From: JAHEDH01 sp965364515
GTDB taxonomy: Bacteria; Actinomycetota; Acidimicrobiia; Spongiisociales; ZC4RG35
Reading direction: 5' to 3'
NCBI GenBank assembly: GCA_965364515.1
Contig: CBDTXZ010000120.1
Location: forward strand, 1-9,347
DNA: 9,347 nucleotides
In this document: one piece after another, positions 1 through 5,500 of the stretch
Position numbering within the stretch: position 1 is the stretch's first letter
Layout of the letters: each line of letters begins with the position of its first letter
Program-made: the position numbers and the translations under genes
Notes under the pieces: generated by a model
Database searches by the model: none
The model's input: the letters and a program-made list of their open reading frames with translations, nothing else
What the model was told of the DNA's origin: nothing

Positions 1-38
1 CGACAGGCAGGGGGGGAACATGAAGAAGATCACCCGAT

Positions 39-1145
39 TCAGGGATTGGGCAGGCTCGAGACTCGGGTGATGGCCCCCGATGCTCCGGCGAATCGACCAC
101 CGAAGTAGATGCGAAAGGCCCACGCAGAAAGCCGATCGCCGAACAGCCGGTATTGGAGCCTTCCCGGATAGAGCTGGAGCATGTAGATCTTCTGCCTCGG
201 AGCGGGATCGGTGTACCGGTCCTTGCTGGCGTTCCAGATGCCGCCGTAGCCGACGAAGTCGATGTGTCGCTCGACGGCGAACCGGACCGATTCGGCGATG
301 ATCGCCTCGTAGGCGTGGTGGGTGTGACGGCTGCGGTCGAACCCTCCCTCCGCCAGTTCAAGCCGGTCTGCGTGGCGAACGAAGGACTGCAGGCCGGTGA
401 GCCGCCCGTGTTCAGAGCTGGAGATGTGAACCGCGTCCCGACAACTCATGAAGAAGGATCTGCATGTCCGGTGGGCGTAGTCCTTGAAGAGCCAGCGGCC
501 GGCTCCGCCATGGTGTCGGTAGGTCGCATGCACGAGCGCAGAAAAGCGGCGGGCCAGCTCGTCGCCCACCGGGCCTTCGTGCACTTGGACCGTGCCGCTC
601 GCCTTTGCGTGATCGCGGACATGACGACGCAGCCGCTTGTGGAGTGCCAGGAAGTCTGCCACGTCCTCGAACTGCCGACAGTCGATCTGGCCGATCCGGT
701 AGTTGGTCTCGAAGAGCCGGTGGCGGACAAGCCGGAGAGCTGATCGAATGTCGTCGTCGACACGCCCGAAGTACATGGCGTAATACCCGCTGCGGCGCGC
801 CATCGTCCTCAGGAGAGCCGCTGCGACGAGTGTGCGATCGACTCCGTCTGCGAAGTAGATACTGGTGTCCCATCCGACATGGTTTCCCTCACCCAGGAGT
901 TGCTTGATCGCGACGAAGGGCTTGAGGCTCATGAAGCTGGTCGCCCCGAGGAGCTGTCCTTCAGGACCGATCGCTCGGAGCAGCTGGAAATGGCGGCCGG
1001 CCGGCGGGAGGATGTCGAGCATCGCCGGTGTGATGCCTCTGCGCCCCAGGTCGGGCTTCAGCAGTGCCCGCTCACGTTCGTCGAGGCGTCGGCGAGAAAC
1101 GTTCACGCGGATCGATGCAGAGTCCAGATCACGGGTCGAAGTCAC
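39..1145 (-). CDS. Putative GNAT-fold N-acyltransferase (FemAB/CelD-like)
   Basis: The product is a predicted soluble protein of 368 residues with no signal peptide or membrane segment. The middle and C-terminal part (about residues 155-325) looks like the acyltransferase fold of the FemAB/CelD/BioF2-like group. It has a basic helix (KRLRRHVRDHAK, about 170-181), then an aromatic 'YRHHGGAGRWLF' segment (about 209-220), and late 'GYGGIWNASKDRY' (about 299-311), resembling the glycine-rich end of these proteins. Family members transfer acyl or aminoacyl groups from CoA or tRNA; the substrate cannot be read from the sequence. I chose the GTG at 1145 because AGGAG (complement of 1152-1156) lies six bases upstream of it. 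The ATG at 1151 directly abuts that AGGAG, which is too close for ribosome binding. The gene lies 68 nt after the SDR on the same strand, so co-transcription is likely. The family call is by recalled motif resemblance and is moderate; the coding call is strong. Confidence 0.6.
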   Translation of the reverse strand: MTSTRDLDSASIRVNVSRRRLDERERALLKPDLGRRGITPAMLDILPPAGRHFQLLRAIGPEGQLLGATSFMSLKPFVAIKQLLGEGNHVGWDTSIYFADGVDRTLVAAALLRTMARRSGYYAMYFGRVDDDIRSALRLVRHRLFETNYRIGQIDCRQFEDVADFLALHKRLRRHVRDHAKASGTVQVHEGPVGDELARRFSALVHATYRHHGGAGRWLFKDYAHRTCRSFFMSCRDAVHISSSEHGRLTGLQSFVRHADRLELAEGGFDRSRHTHHAYEAIIAESVRFAVERHIDFVGYGGIWNASKDRYTDPAPRQKIYMLQLYPGRLQYRLFGDRLSAWAFRIYFGGRFAGASGAITRVSSLPNP

Positions 1146-1151
1146 GAACAT

Positions 1152-1156
1152 CTCCT
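1152..1156 (-). promoter_or_regulatory. Shine-Dalgarno AGGAG that decides the acyltransferase start
   Basis: On the minus strand the sequence reads AGGAG-ATGTTC-GTG. The AGGAG has zero spacing to the ATG and six bases to the in-frame GTG, so it supports GTG at 1145 as the start. Confidence 0.55.
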
Positions 1157-1213
1157 ACGCAGTGATCGACTACGCCAGGCTTCGAGACGGGAACGATGGG
1201 TCGACCGGCGGCT

Positions 1214-1918
1214 CTACGCCTTGCCGAACACCGGGACCATGGCGCCGTTCATCACGCCCGCCTCTTGGGTGAGCAGGAAGTCTGCGACCCCGGCGATCTC
1301 GTCGGGAGTGGGCCAATTCACGTAGTCGGCGTACGGGAGCGTCGCTCGCGTTGCCGGGGTGTCGATCACCGAGGGGAGGAGCACGCTTGCGGTCACCTCT
1401 GTGGATTCGAGCTCGGATGCAACGGACCGGCCCAACGCCATCACGGCTGCCTTGGCCATGTTGAAGGCGGCCTGACCTGGTGGATTGTCGATCGCAGAGC
1501 GACTGCCGACAAGCACGATGCGACCGAACTCGGCCTTCTTGAGGTAGGGGAGGGCGGCCCGGACGGTGTAGAACGCCGACCGCAGGTTGAGGTCGAGCAT
1601 GCGCTCGAGGCGAACATCGTCGGTCTCCTCGACATCTCGACCGCCGGCCCAGCCGCCCACCAACGCCGCCAAGCCGTGGACGGGCCCCCACTGCTCGTGG
1701 ACGTCGGAGATGAAGTCGTTCACGGCGTTGGCATTGGCGGCGTCGACGCGACGGAGGATGAGACGCTCCTCACCGAGGTCGATTTCCTCTTCGAACTCCG
1801 TCGCCTCGTTCGGAAGCAGGTACGTGACAGCGAGTCGGACGTCCTGGGAGATGAGGCGGCGAGCAAGCGCAGTGCCGAGGCCTCCGGTGCCTCCCGTCAT
1901 GACGATCGTTCGTGTCAC
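1214..1918 (-). CDS. SDR-family oxidoreductase, dihydropteridine-reductase-like, catalytic Tyr replaced by Phe
   Basis: This 234-residue protein has the length and layout of a classical short-chain dehydrogenase/reductase. The Rossmann cofactor motif TGGTGGLG is at 8-15. The catalytic positions expected from the family are Asn111 (in LNLRSAF), Ser139 (in VGSRSA), position 152 and Lys156. Position 152 is Phe (codon TTC) in FNMAK, where the family has Tyr of YxxxK. The usual NNAG motif is replaced by LVGGWAGG (86-93). That segment, the MAKAAV stretch and a late 'LPSVIDTP...ADYVNWTP'-like region resemble, from memory, quinonoid dihydropteridine reductase. NAD(P)H binding is likely; the substrate is unknown, and loss of the tyrosine may reduce or change catalysis. 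The start is GTG with GGAGA six to seven bases upstream (AGGAG, complement of 1925-1929). The acyltransferase gene follows downstream on the same strand. The fold call is strong; the subfamily call is tentative. Confidence 0.85.
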   Translation of the reverse strand: MTRTIVMTGGTGGLGTALARRLISQDVRLAVTYLLPNEATEFEEEIDLGEERLILRRVDAANANAVNDFISDVHEQWGPVHGLAALVGGWAGGRDVEETDDVRLERMLDLNLRSAFYTVRAALPYLKKAEFGRIVLVGSRSAIDNPPGQAAFNMAKAAVMALGRSVASELESTEVTASVLLPSVIDTPATRATLPYADYVNWPTPDEIAGVADFLLTQEAGVMNGAMVPVFGKA

Positions 1919-1935
1919 AATCTTCTCCTGTCTGG

Positions 1936-1963
1936 CTTACCCCCGCGAAACTCGCATGGTAAG
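1936..1963. promoter_or_regulatory. Near-perfect 28-bp dyad between divergent genes (operator candidate)
   Basis: The left arm is CTTACC (1936-1941), CCC, GCGA (1945-1948). The centre is AAC (1949-1951). The right arm is TCGC (1952-1955), AT, GGTAAG (1958-1963). The outer 6 bp and inner 4 bp pair perfectly, interrupted only by CCC opposite AT. It sits in the 85-bp gap between the divergent SDR and ABC-ATPase genes and overlaps the proposed -10 of the latter. This fits an operator for a dimeric regulator. It could also act as an RNA hairpin just upstream of the SDR Shine-Dalgarno. No regulator is identified. Confidence 0.45.
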
Positions 1964-1965
1964 TT
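1957..1965 (+). promoter_or_regulatory. Possible extended -10 promoter for the ABC-transporter ATPase gene
   Basis: TGG followed by TAAGTT (1960-1965) matches an extended -10 pattern (TGn-TAnnnT). No good -35 is visible at the usual distance; the best is the weak TTACCC near 1937-1942. Transcription would start near 1972 and give a leader of about 30 nt. The element overlaps the right arm of the dyad, so a bound regulator would block it. Tentative. Confidence 0.3.
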
Positions 1966-2003
1966 CAGTTAAGCCCACAGAGCGACTTTCCGGGAGGATT
2001 CAC

Positions 2004-3215
2004 GTGGCCTCGATTACGTTCGGCAACATTGGAAAGGTATATCCGGGCGGCACTCGCGCGATATACGACGTGAACATCCACATCGAGGACGGCGAGTTCG
2101 TAGTGCTGGTCGGCCCTTCCGGATGCGGCAAGTCCACACTTCTTCGAATGGTTGCGGGTCTCGAAGAGGTCACCGAGGGTTCGCTCTCCATCGGTGACCG
2201 GATCGTCAACGATGTCTCACCCAAGGACCGGGACATCGCGATGGTGTTCCAGAACTACGCGCTGTATCCGCACATGTCCGTGTTCGACAACATGGCGTTC
2301 GGACTGAAACTGCGGAAGATGGACAAGGACGAGATCCAGCGTCGTGTCGAAGATGCGGCTCGAACCCTCGAAATCACCGAGCTGCTCGATCGCAAGCCGA
2401 AGGCGCTGTCAGGTGGACAGCGTCAGCGTGTCGCCATGGGTCGAGCGATCGTTCGCGAGCCCTCGGCGTTCCTGATGGACGAGCCACTGTCGAACCTCGA
2501 CGCCAAGCTCCGTGTTCAGATGCGCTCCGAGCTCGGATTGCTGCACTCTCGCCTGCAGACCACGACGCTCTACGTCACGCACGACCAGGTCGAAGCCATG
2601 ACGATGGGCGATCGCGTCGCCGTGTTGCGCGCAATCGGCGGCAAGGAGATCACCAACCTCCAGCAGATCGCCTCCCCTCGCGTGCTCTACGACGATCCCG
2701 CCAACCTGTTCGTTGCCGGCTTCATCGGCTCGCCTTCGATGAACTTCGTCTACGGCGTCGTCGAAGGAGAGGGCGACCAGGTGTTCGCAACCTTTGCGGG
2801 TCAGCGAGTGGAGATCGACAAGTCGCGTCTCGCCGAACGGCAGAGCCTCGCGGACTTCAAGGGCAAGGAGATCGTCATCGGCCTCCGTCCAGAGGGCTTC
2901 GAGGTGAAGGAGGCGGCGAGCTCGGACATGATCGTCCAGGACCGCACGATCGACGTCGAGGTCGGTCTCGTCGAGCAACTCGGCTCCGAGGCCTTCATCC
3001 ACTTCGAGCTCCCATCACCGCCGGTGCTCACTCCTGCGCTGCGTGAGCTCTTGGAAGACGAAGGCTCAGACGTCGATTCACTAGGCGACACGACCAAGTT
3101 CACGGCTCGGGTCGACCCGGACCTCACGCCGAAGCCGTCGTCGAAGGCGACCTTGGTGGTCGACACGACGAAGATGCATTTCTTCGATCCGGACACCGGT
3201 CTCAAGATCACCTGA
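2004..3215 (+). CDS. Sugar ABC transporter ATP-binding protein, MalK/UgpC/MsiK type
   Basis: This 403-residue cytoplasmic ATPase would energise carbohydrate-import ABC transporters. Motifs in order are Walker A GPSGCGKST (37-45), Q-loop Gln83 (VFQNYALYPHM), signature LSGGQRQRV (135-143), Walker B FLMDEP (156-161), D-loop SNLD (163-166) and switch His193 (VTHDQ). A MalK-type C-terminal regulatory (TOBE/OB) region follows, including 'FVAGFIGSPSMNF' (237-248), 'IGLRPE' (292-297) and the end 'HFFDPDTGL' (392-400). GTG at 2004 is the start: GGGAGG (1992-1997) is six bases upstream, and the product begins MASITFGNIGKVYPGG as expected for the family. The open frame runs further upstream (from 1587) but only antisense to the SDR. 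Two stretches look longer than in typical members: near 209-222 and an acidic segment near 337-364. No permease or binding-protein gene is adjacent, so it may be shared between importers, like Streptomyces MsiK. Confidence 0.92.
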   Translation: MASITFGNIGKVYPGGTRAIYDVNIHIEDGEFVVLVGPSGCGKSTLLRMVAGLEEVTEGSLSIGDRIVNDVSPKDRDIAMVFQNYALYPHMSVFDNMAFGLKLRKMDKDEIQRRVEDAARTLEITELLDRKPKALSGGQRQRVAMGRAIVREPSAFLMDEPLSNLDAKLRVQMRSELGLLHSRLQTTTLYVTHDQVEAMTMGDRVAVLRAIGGKEITNLQQIASPRVLYDDPANLFVAGFIGSPSMNFVYGVVEGEGDQVFATFAGQRVEIDKSRLAERQSLADFKGKEIVIGLRPEGFEVKEAASSDMIVQDRTIDVEVGLVEQLGSEAFIHFELPSPPVLTPALRELLEDEGSDVDSLGDTTKFTARVDPDLTPKPSSKATLVVDTTKMHFFDPDTGLKIT

Positions 3216-3265
3216 GCCGATTTCGTCGGCAGCTCCCGGCTGTCGGCTTTCAGCGATCAGCTGCC

Positions 3266-3296
3266 ACATCGACCGCCCCGTCGGGGCGGTCGATGT
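3266..3296 (+). terminator. Strong GC-rich hairpin after the ABC ATPase gene
   Basis: A perfect 14-bp stem (ACATCGACCGCCCC, 3266-3279, pairing with 3283-3296) closes a three-base GTC loop. It lies 50 nt after the ABC-ATPase stop. The bases that follow are CATTGCCCC rather than a T tract, so it is not a textbook intrinsic terminator. T-less hairpin terminators have been proposed in GC-rich actinobacteria. It may also protect the mRNA 3' end. Confidence 0.6.
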
Positions 3297-3311
3297 CATT
3301 GCCCCAGGGCT

Positions 3312-3366
3312 CCTGACGGGAAGGGCGGACAGCCGGGGCAGGAAGCCGTCGGCTTCGAACGTCAGG
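3312..3366 (+). other. Foldable segment upstream of glyA, unrecognised
   Basis: CCTGACG (3312-3318) pairs perfectly with CGTCAGG (3360-3366), enclosing about 41 nt. Inside is a tight 6-bp hairpin, GAAGCC-GTC-GGCTTC (3342-3356). I compared it by eye with remembered glycine, tetrahydrofolate, ZTP and SAH riboswitch cores and saw no match. If the glyA promoter proposed at 3370-3397 is right, this segment is upstream DNA, not leader RNA. It could instead be part of the ABC-gene 3' region. Confidence 0.3.
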
Positions 3367-3369
3367 CAA

Positions 3370-3397
3370 GTGACGTCCAAGGCCGGCTCGCTACGCT
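3370..3397 (+). promoter_or_regulatory. Candidate glyA promoter giving a leaderless mRNA
   Basis: A -35-like GTGACG (3370-3375; four of six match TTGACA) is separated by 16 nt from TACGCT (3392-3397; TAnnnT pattern). The last base of the -10 is eight bases before the A of the glyA ATG, so transcription would start at or next to the start codon. The lack of any Shine-Dalgarno before that ATG supports a leaderless transcript, common in actinobacteria. Inferred from pattern only. Confidence 0.4.
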
Positions 3398-3404
3398 CAC
3401 GGCC

Positions 3405-4679
3405 ATGATCTCCATGAAATCGCTGGGTGAGGTCGATCCGGAGATCGAGTCCCTCATCTCCCGCGACCTTGCCCGGCAGAACAGTCACATCCATCTGATC
3501 GCCTCCGAGAACTTCGCGTCTCCTGCGGTGATGGCCGCGTCGAGTTCGGTCTTCACCAACAAATACGCCGAGGGGTATCCCGGAAAGCGTTACTACGAGG
3601 GATGCGACGTCGTGGACGAGATGGAGACGCTCGCGATCGAACGAGCGAAGACCCTCTTCGGCGCCGCCCACGCCAACGTCCAGCCGCATTCCGGCTCGCA
3701 GGCGAACATGGGTGTGTATCTGTCGCTGATGGACCCCGGAGACACGATTCTCGGCATGAGGCTCGATCAGGGTGGTCACCTCACGCATGGATCTCCGGTC
3801 AACTTCAGCGGCCAGTACTACAACATCGTTGCGTACGGGCTGGACCCCGAGTCCGAGCGGATCGACATGGATCAGGTGCGAGCGCTGGCACTCGAGCACC
3901 GACCCAAGGTGGTGCTCGCCGGCTACTCGGCGTACTCGCGTCATCTCGACTACGAGGCATTTCGATCCATCGCCGACGAGATCGGTGCAGTGCTGCTCGT
4001 CGACGCCGCCCACTTCATCGGACTCGTCGCGGGTCGCTCGGTCCCGAATCCGGTCCCGTACGCAGACATCGTCACGGCAACCACGCACAAAGCGCTCCGA
4101 GGGCCACGTGGCGGGATGATCCTGTCATCTGAGGAATACGCCAAGGTGATCGACAAGGCGATCTTCCCTGGCGGACAGGGTGGACCGATCGAGAACCAGG
4201 TCGCAGCGAAGGCGGTCGCATTTCACGAGGCTTCCCAGGCCGACTTCTCCGAGTACACCGATCAGATCGTGGCCAACGCGAGAGCCATGGCAGATCACAT
4301 GATCGAATCGGGAGTCCGCATCGTCTCGGGGGGCACCGACAACCATCTCTTCCTGATCGACCTCCGCTCCGTCGACGAGGATCTCTCCGGCCGAGACGCA
4401 GCCAAGATGCTCGATCGGATCGGAATCACACTCAACTTCAACTCGATCCCGAACGACCCTCGGAAGCCGTTCATCACGAGCGGTCTGCGGATCGGCACCC
4501 CGGCGATGACGACCCAGGGAATGACCGAGGACGAGGCGACAGAAACCGCGAGGCTCATCGTGGCTGCGTTGCGCGCCCACGGCGACGAGGACGCCCTGTC
4601 CAAACTCGCCGGCGAGATCAGTGTGCTGGCCGCCAAGTTCCAGCCCTACCCGGCCGAATTCGCCGGTCACCTGTCCTGA
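3405..4679 (+). CDS. glyA: Serine hydroxymethyltransferase
   Basis: This PLP enzyme interconverts serine and glycine, passing the one-carbon unit to or from tetrahydrofolate in the cytosol. It has 424 residues, normal for the bacterial enzyme. Visible landmarks are LIASENF (31-37), the EGYPGKRYYEG segment (56-66), HSGSQAN (95-101), Asp200 and His203 of VDAAHF, the PLP lysine Lys229 in TATTHKALRGPRGG, FPGGQGGP (254-261), and the carboxylate-binding Arg362 in SGLRIGTPA. Lys229, Asp200 and His203 fall at the same numbers as in the E. coli enzyme. Some usually conserved spots differ: VDAAHFIG for VDMAHxAG, GPIENQ for GPLxHV, and NFN for NKN near 344-346. ATG at 3405 is chosen because a -10-like element fits it; ATG at 3414 is an alternative, and neither has a Shine-Dalgarno. 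It lies just upstream of the ATP synthase operon but is separated from it by a hairpin and a likely promoter. Confidence 0.96.
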   Translation: MISMKSLGEVDPEIESLISRDLARQNSHIHLIASENFASPAVMAASSSVFTNKYAEGYPGKRYYEGCDVVDEMETLAIERAKTLFGAAHANVQPHSGSQANMGVYLSLMDPGDTILGMRLDQGGHLTHGSPVNFSGQYYNIVAYGLDPESERIDMDQVRALALEHRPKVVLAGYSAYSRHLDYEAFRSIADEIGAVLLVDAAHFIGLVAGRSVPNPVPYADIVTATTHKALRGPRGGMILSSEEYAKVIDKAIFPGGQGGPIENQVAAKAVAFHEASQADFSEYTDQIVANARAMADHMIESGVRIVSGGTDNHLFLIDLRSVDEDLSGRDAAKMLDRIGITLNFNSIPNDPRKPFITSGLRIGTPAMTTQGMTEDEATETARLIVAALRAHGDEDALSKLAGEISVLAAKFQPYPAEFAGHLS

Positions 4680-4684
4680 TCGAT

Positions 4685-4709
4685 CGCCGGGGCGGGCCGA
4701 TCCCCGGCG
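4685..4709 (+). terminator. Terminator-like hairpin after glyA
   Basis: CGCCGGGG (4685-4692) pairs perfectly with CCCCGGCG (4702-4709) across a nine-base loop, starting five bases after the glyA stop codon. There is no T tract. The position and strength suggest a transcription end or 3' stabiliser separating glyA from the atp operon. Confidence 0.5.
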
Positions 4710-4739
4710 TGAGACTGCCCGGTCGCCTTCTGCGGAACA

Positions 4740-4760
4740 TGAAACGTGAAACGTGAAACG
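4740..4760 (+). repeat. Three tandem copies of TGAAACG upstream of the atp operon
   Basis: Three exact 7-bp copies of TGAAACG run from 4740 to 4760, followed by a degenerate fourth unit (TGGAGCG, 4761-4767). They end 14 bases before the candidate -35 of the atp operon. This is the only clear tandem repeat I found in the window. It could be an activator site array or a neutral microsatellite-like repeat; copy number may vary between strains. Confidence 0.75.
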
Positions 4761-4774
4761 TGGAGCGCTCCTGG

Positions 4775-4805
4775 TTGGGCACGCCGGGCGCGTCCTGGCT
4801 ATGGT
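4775..4805 (+). promoter_or_regulatory. Candidate promoter of the ATP synthase operon
   Basis: TTGGGC (4775-4780) and TATGGT (4800-4805) resemble -35 and -10 boxes; each matches four of six consensus bases or slightly fewer. The 19-nt spacer is longer than ideal. Transcription would begin near 4812, giving a leader of about 33 nt before the atpZ-like ATG. It is the best candidate in the 165-bp gap, but weak. Confidence 0.3.
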
Positions 4806-4844
4806 TTCGGGCACCGGGCCCCCACACCGAAGACCAACGCCACG

Positions 4845-5066
4845 ATGAACGACGACAGTCCACACGAGCAGGTCCGATCAGCCATATCCGTCGGCTGGGT
4901 CGAGGGAGGCTCGTTCTTCGGTTCGATCCTCTCAGGCACGCTGCTGGGGTACTTCGCCGATCAATGGCTCGGCACCGACCCTTGGCTCGTGATCATCGGG
5001 ATTCTGCTCGGCACCTACTCGGGCTCGTTACGGGTCTGGCACTACTCGAAGCGAATGCTCGAATGA
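4845..5066 (+). CDS. AtpZ/AtpI-family small membrane protein of ATP synthase
   Basis: This 73-residue protein has two predicted membrane helices (about 17-36 and 46-64). Between them is 'LLGYFADQWLGTDPWLVIIGILLG' (33-56, listed here in outline only), the hallmark of AtpZ/AtpI-type proteins encoded at the head of bacterial atp operons. Relatives are implicated in c-ring assembly or cation (Mg2+/Ca2+) supply; which applies here is unknown. ATG at 4845 is preferred over the upstream in-frame ATG at 4746, because the extra N-terminal residues would be translated from the tandem repeat and promoter region and look unlike the family. No clear Shine-Dalgarno is visible. Its TGA overlaps the next gene's ATG (ATGA at 5063-5066), indicating translational coupling. 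Confidence 0.8.
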   Translation: MNDDSPHEQVRSAISVGWVEGGSFFGSILSGTLLGYFADQWLGTDPWLVIIGILLGTYSGSLRVWHYSKRMLE

Positions 5067-5500
5067 ACGGCACTCCGGTGACTTCGGAACCTCAGCTCGG
5101 CTCGACGCCGGTCGAAACGGTGATCGCCAGGCACACTGCGGCACGGCTCGTGTGGGTCGGCCCCGTCCTGATCGCCATCTTCGGCCTCCTCGGCGGATGG
5201 GATGGAGCGATCGGGGCGACGATCGGAGTAACCGTCGTCGGCGTGAACTTTCTCATCGCCGGAATCATGCTCTCAGTCGCCCTGAAGATCTCGCTTTCGA
5301 TGTATCACGCGGTGGCCCTGTTCGGGTTTTTCCTACGGCTCGGTCTCGTCGTGGCCACGATGCTGCTCATCGTGCAGTTCTTCGAGATCGATCGGGTGGC
5401 GTTTGGGATTTCGGCGGTGCTTGCCTATATCGTGTCGCTCATACTTGAGTCCGTGGCGGTTGCACGCGGGAGAGAAAGGGATTTGGATTGGACCAGTTGA
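5063..5500 (+). CDS. AtpI-like four-helix membrane protein of the atp operon
   Basis: This 145-residue protein has a short polar N-terminus and four predicted membrane helices (about 28-45, 48-71, 83-106 and 111-133). It ends in a charged tail, ARGRERDLDWTS. The size, four-helix layout and position directly before atpB match the AtpI (subunit I) group, thought to assist c-ring assembly. Sequence conservation in that group is low, so the call rests mainly on topology and context. The start is the ATG at 5063, which overlaps the stop of the preceding gene by four bases. The open frame extends further upstream only in an alternative frame over the atpZ-like gene. Its end overlaps the TTG start of atpB by 13 bases. 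Confidence 0.75.
   Translation: MNGTPVTSEPQLGSTPVETVIARHTAARLVWVGPVLIAIFGLLGGWDGAIGATIGVTVVGVNFLIAGIMLSVALKISLSMYHAVALFGFFLRLGLVVATMLLIVQFFEIDRVAFGISAVLAYIVSLILESVAVARGRERDLDWTS

Noticed and set aside
20..70. 16-codon plus-strand frame starting MKKITRF, and a 15-base match (GAAGAAGATCACCCG at 22-36) to the start of atpG (9313-9327)
   Set aside because: The match ends abruptly on both sides, covers only KKITR codons, and lies antisense to the acyltransferase 3' end; a chance 15-mer in 9 kb of biased sequence is credible.
30..70. 8-bp inverted repeat TCACCCGA/TCGGGTGA near the acyltransferase stop, as a terminator
   Set aside because: The loop is 25 nt, part of the repeat is inside the coding sequence, and no T tract follows on the minus strand; too weak to call.
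1587..2003. In-frame upstream extension of the ABC ATPase (139 extra codons)
   Set aside because: It runs antisense to the SDR gene and looks Ser/Arg-rich; the GTG at 2004 has a strong Shine-Dalgarno and gives the family N-terminus.
4746..4844. Upstream ATG extending the atpZ-like gene by 33 codons
   Set aside because: The extension would be read from the tandem repeat and promoter region and does not resemble family members.
3081..4865. Long antisense open frames over glyA and its flanks (335 and 246 codons)
   Set aside because: They are shadows of glyA and the ABC gene: no recognisable domain, no Shine-Dalgarno, and biased composition.
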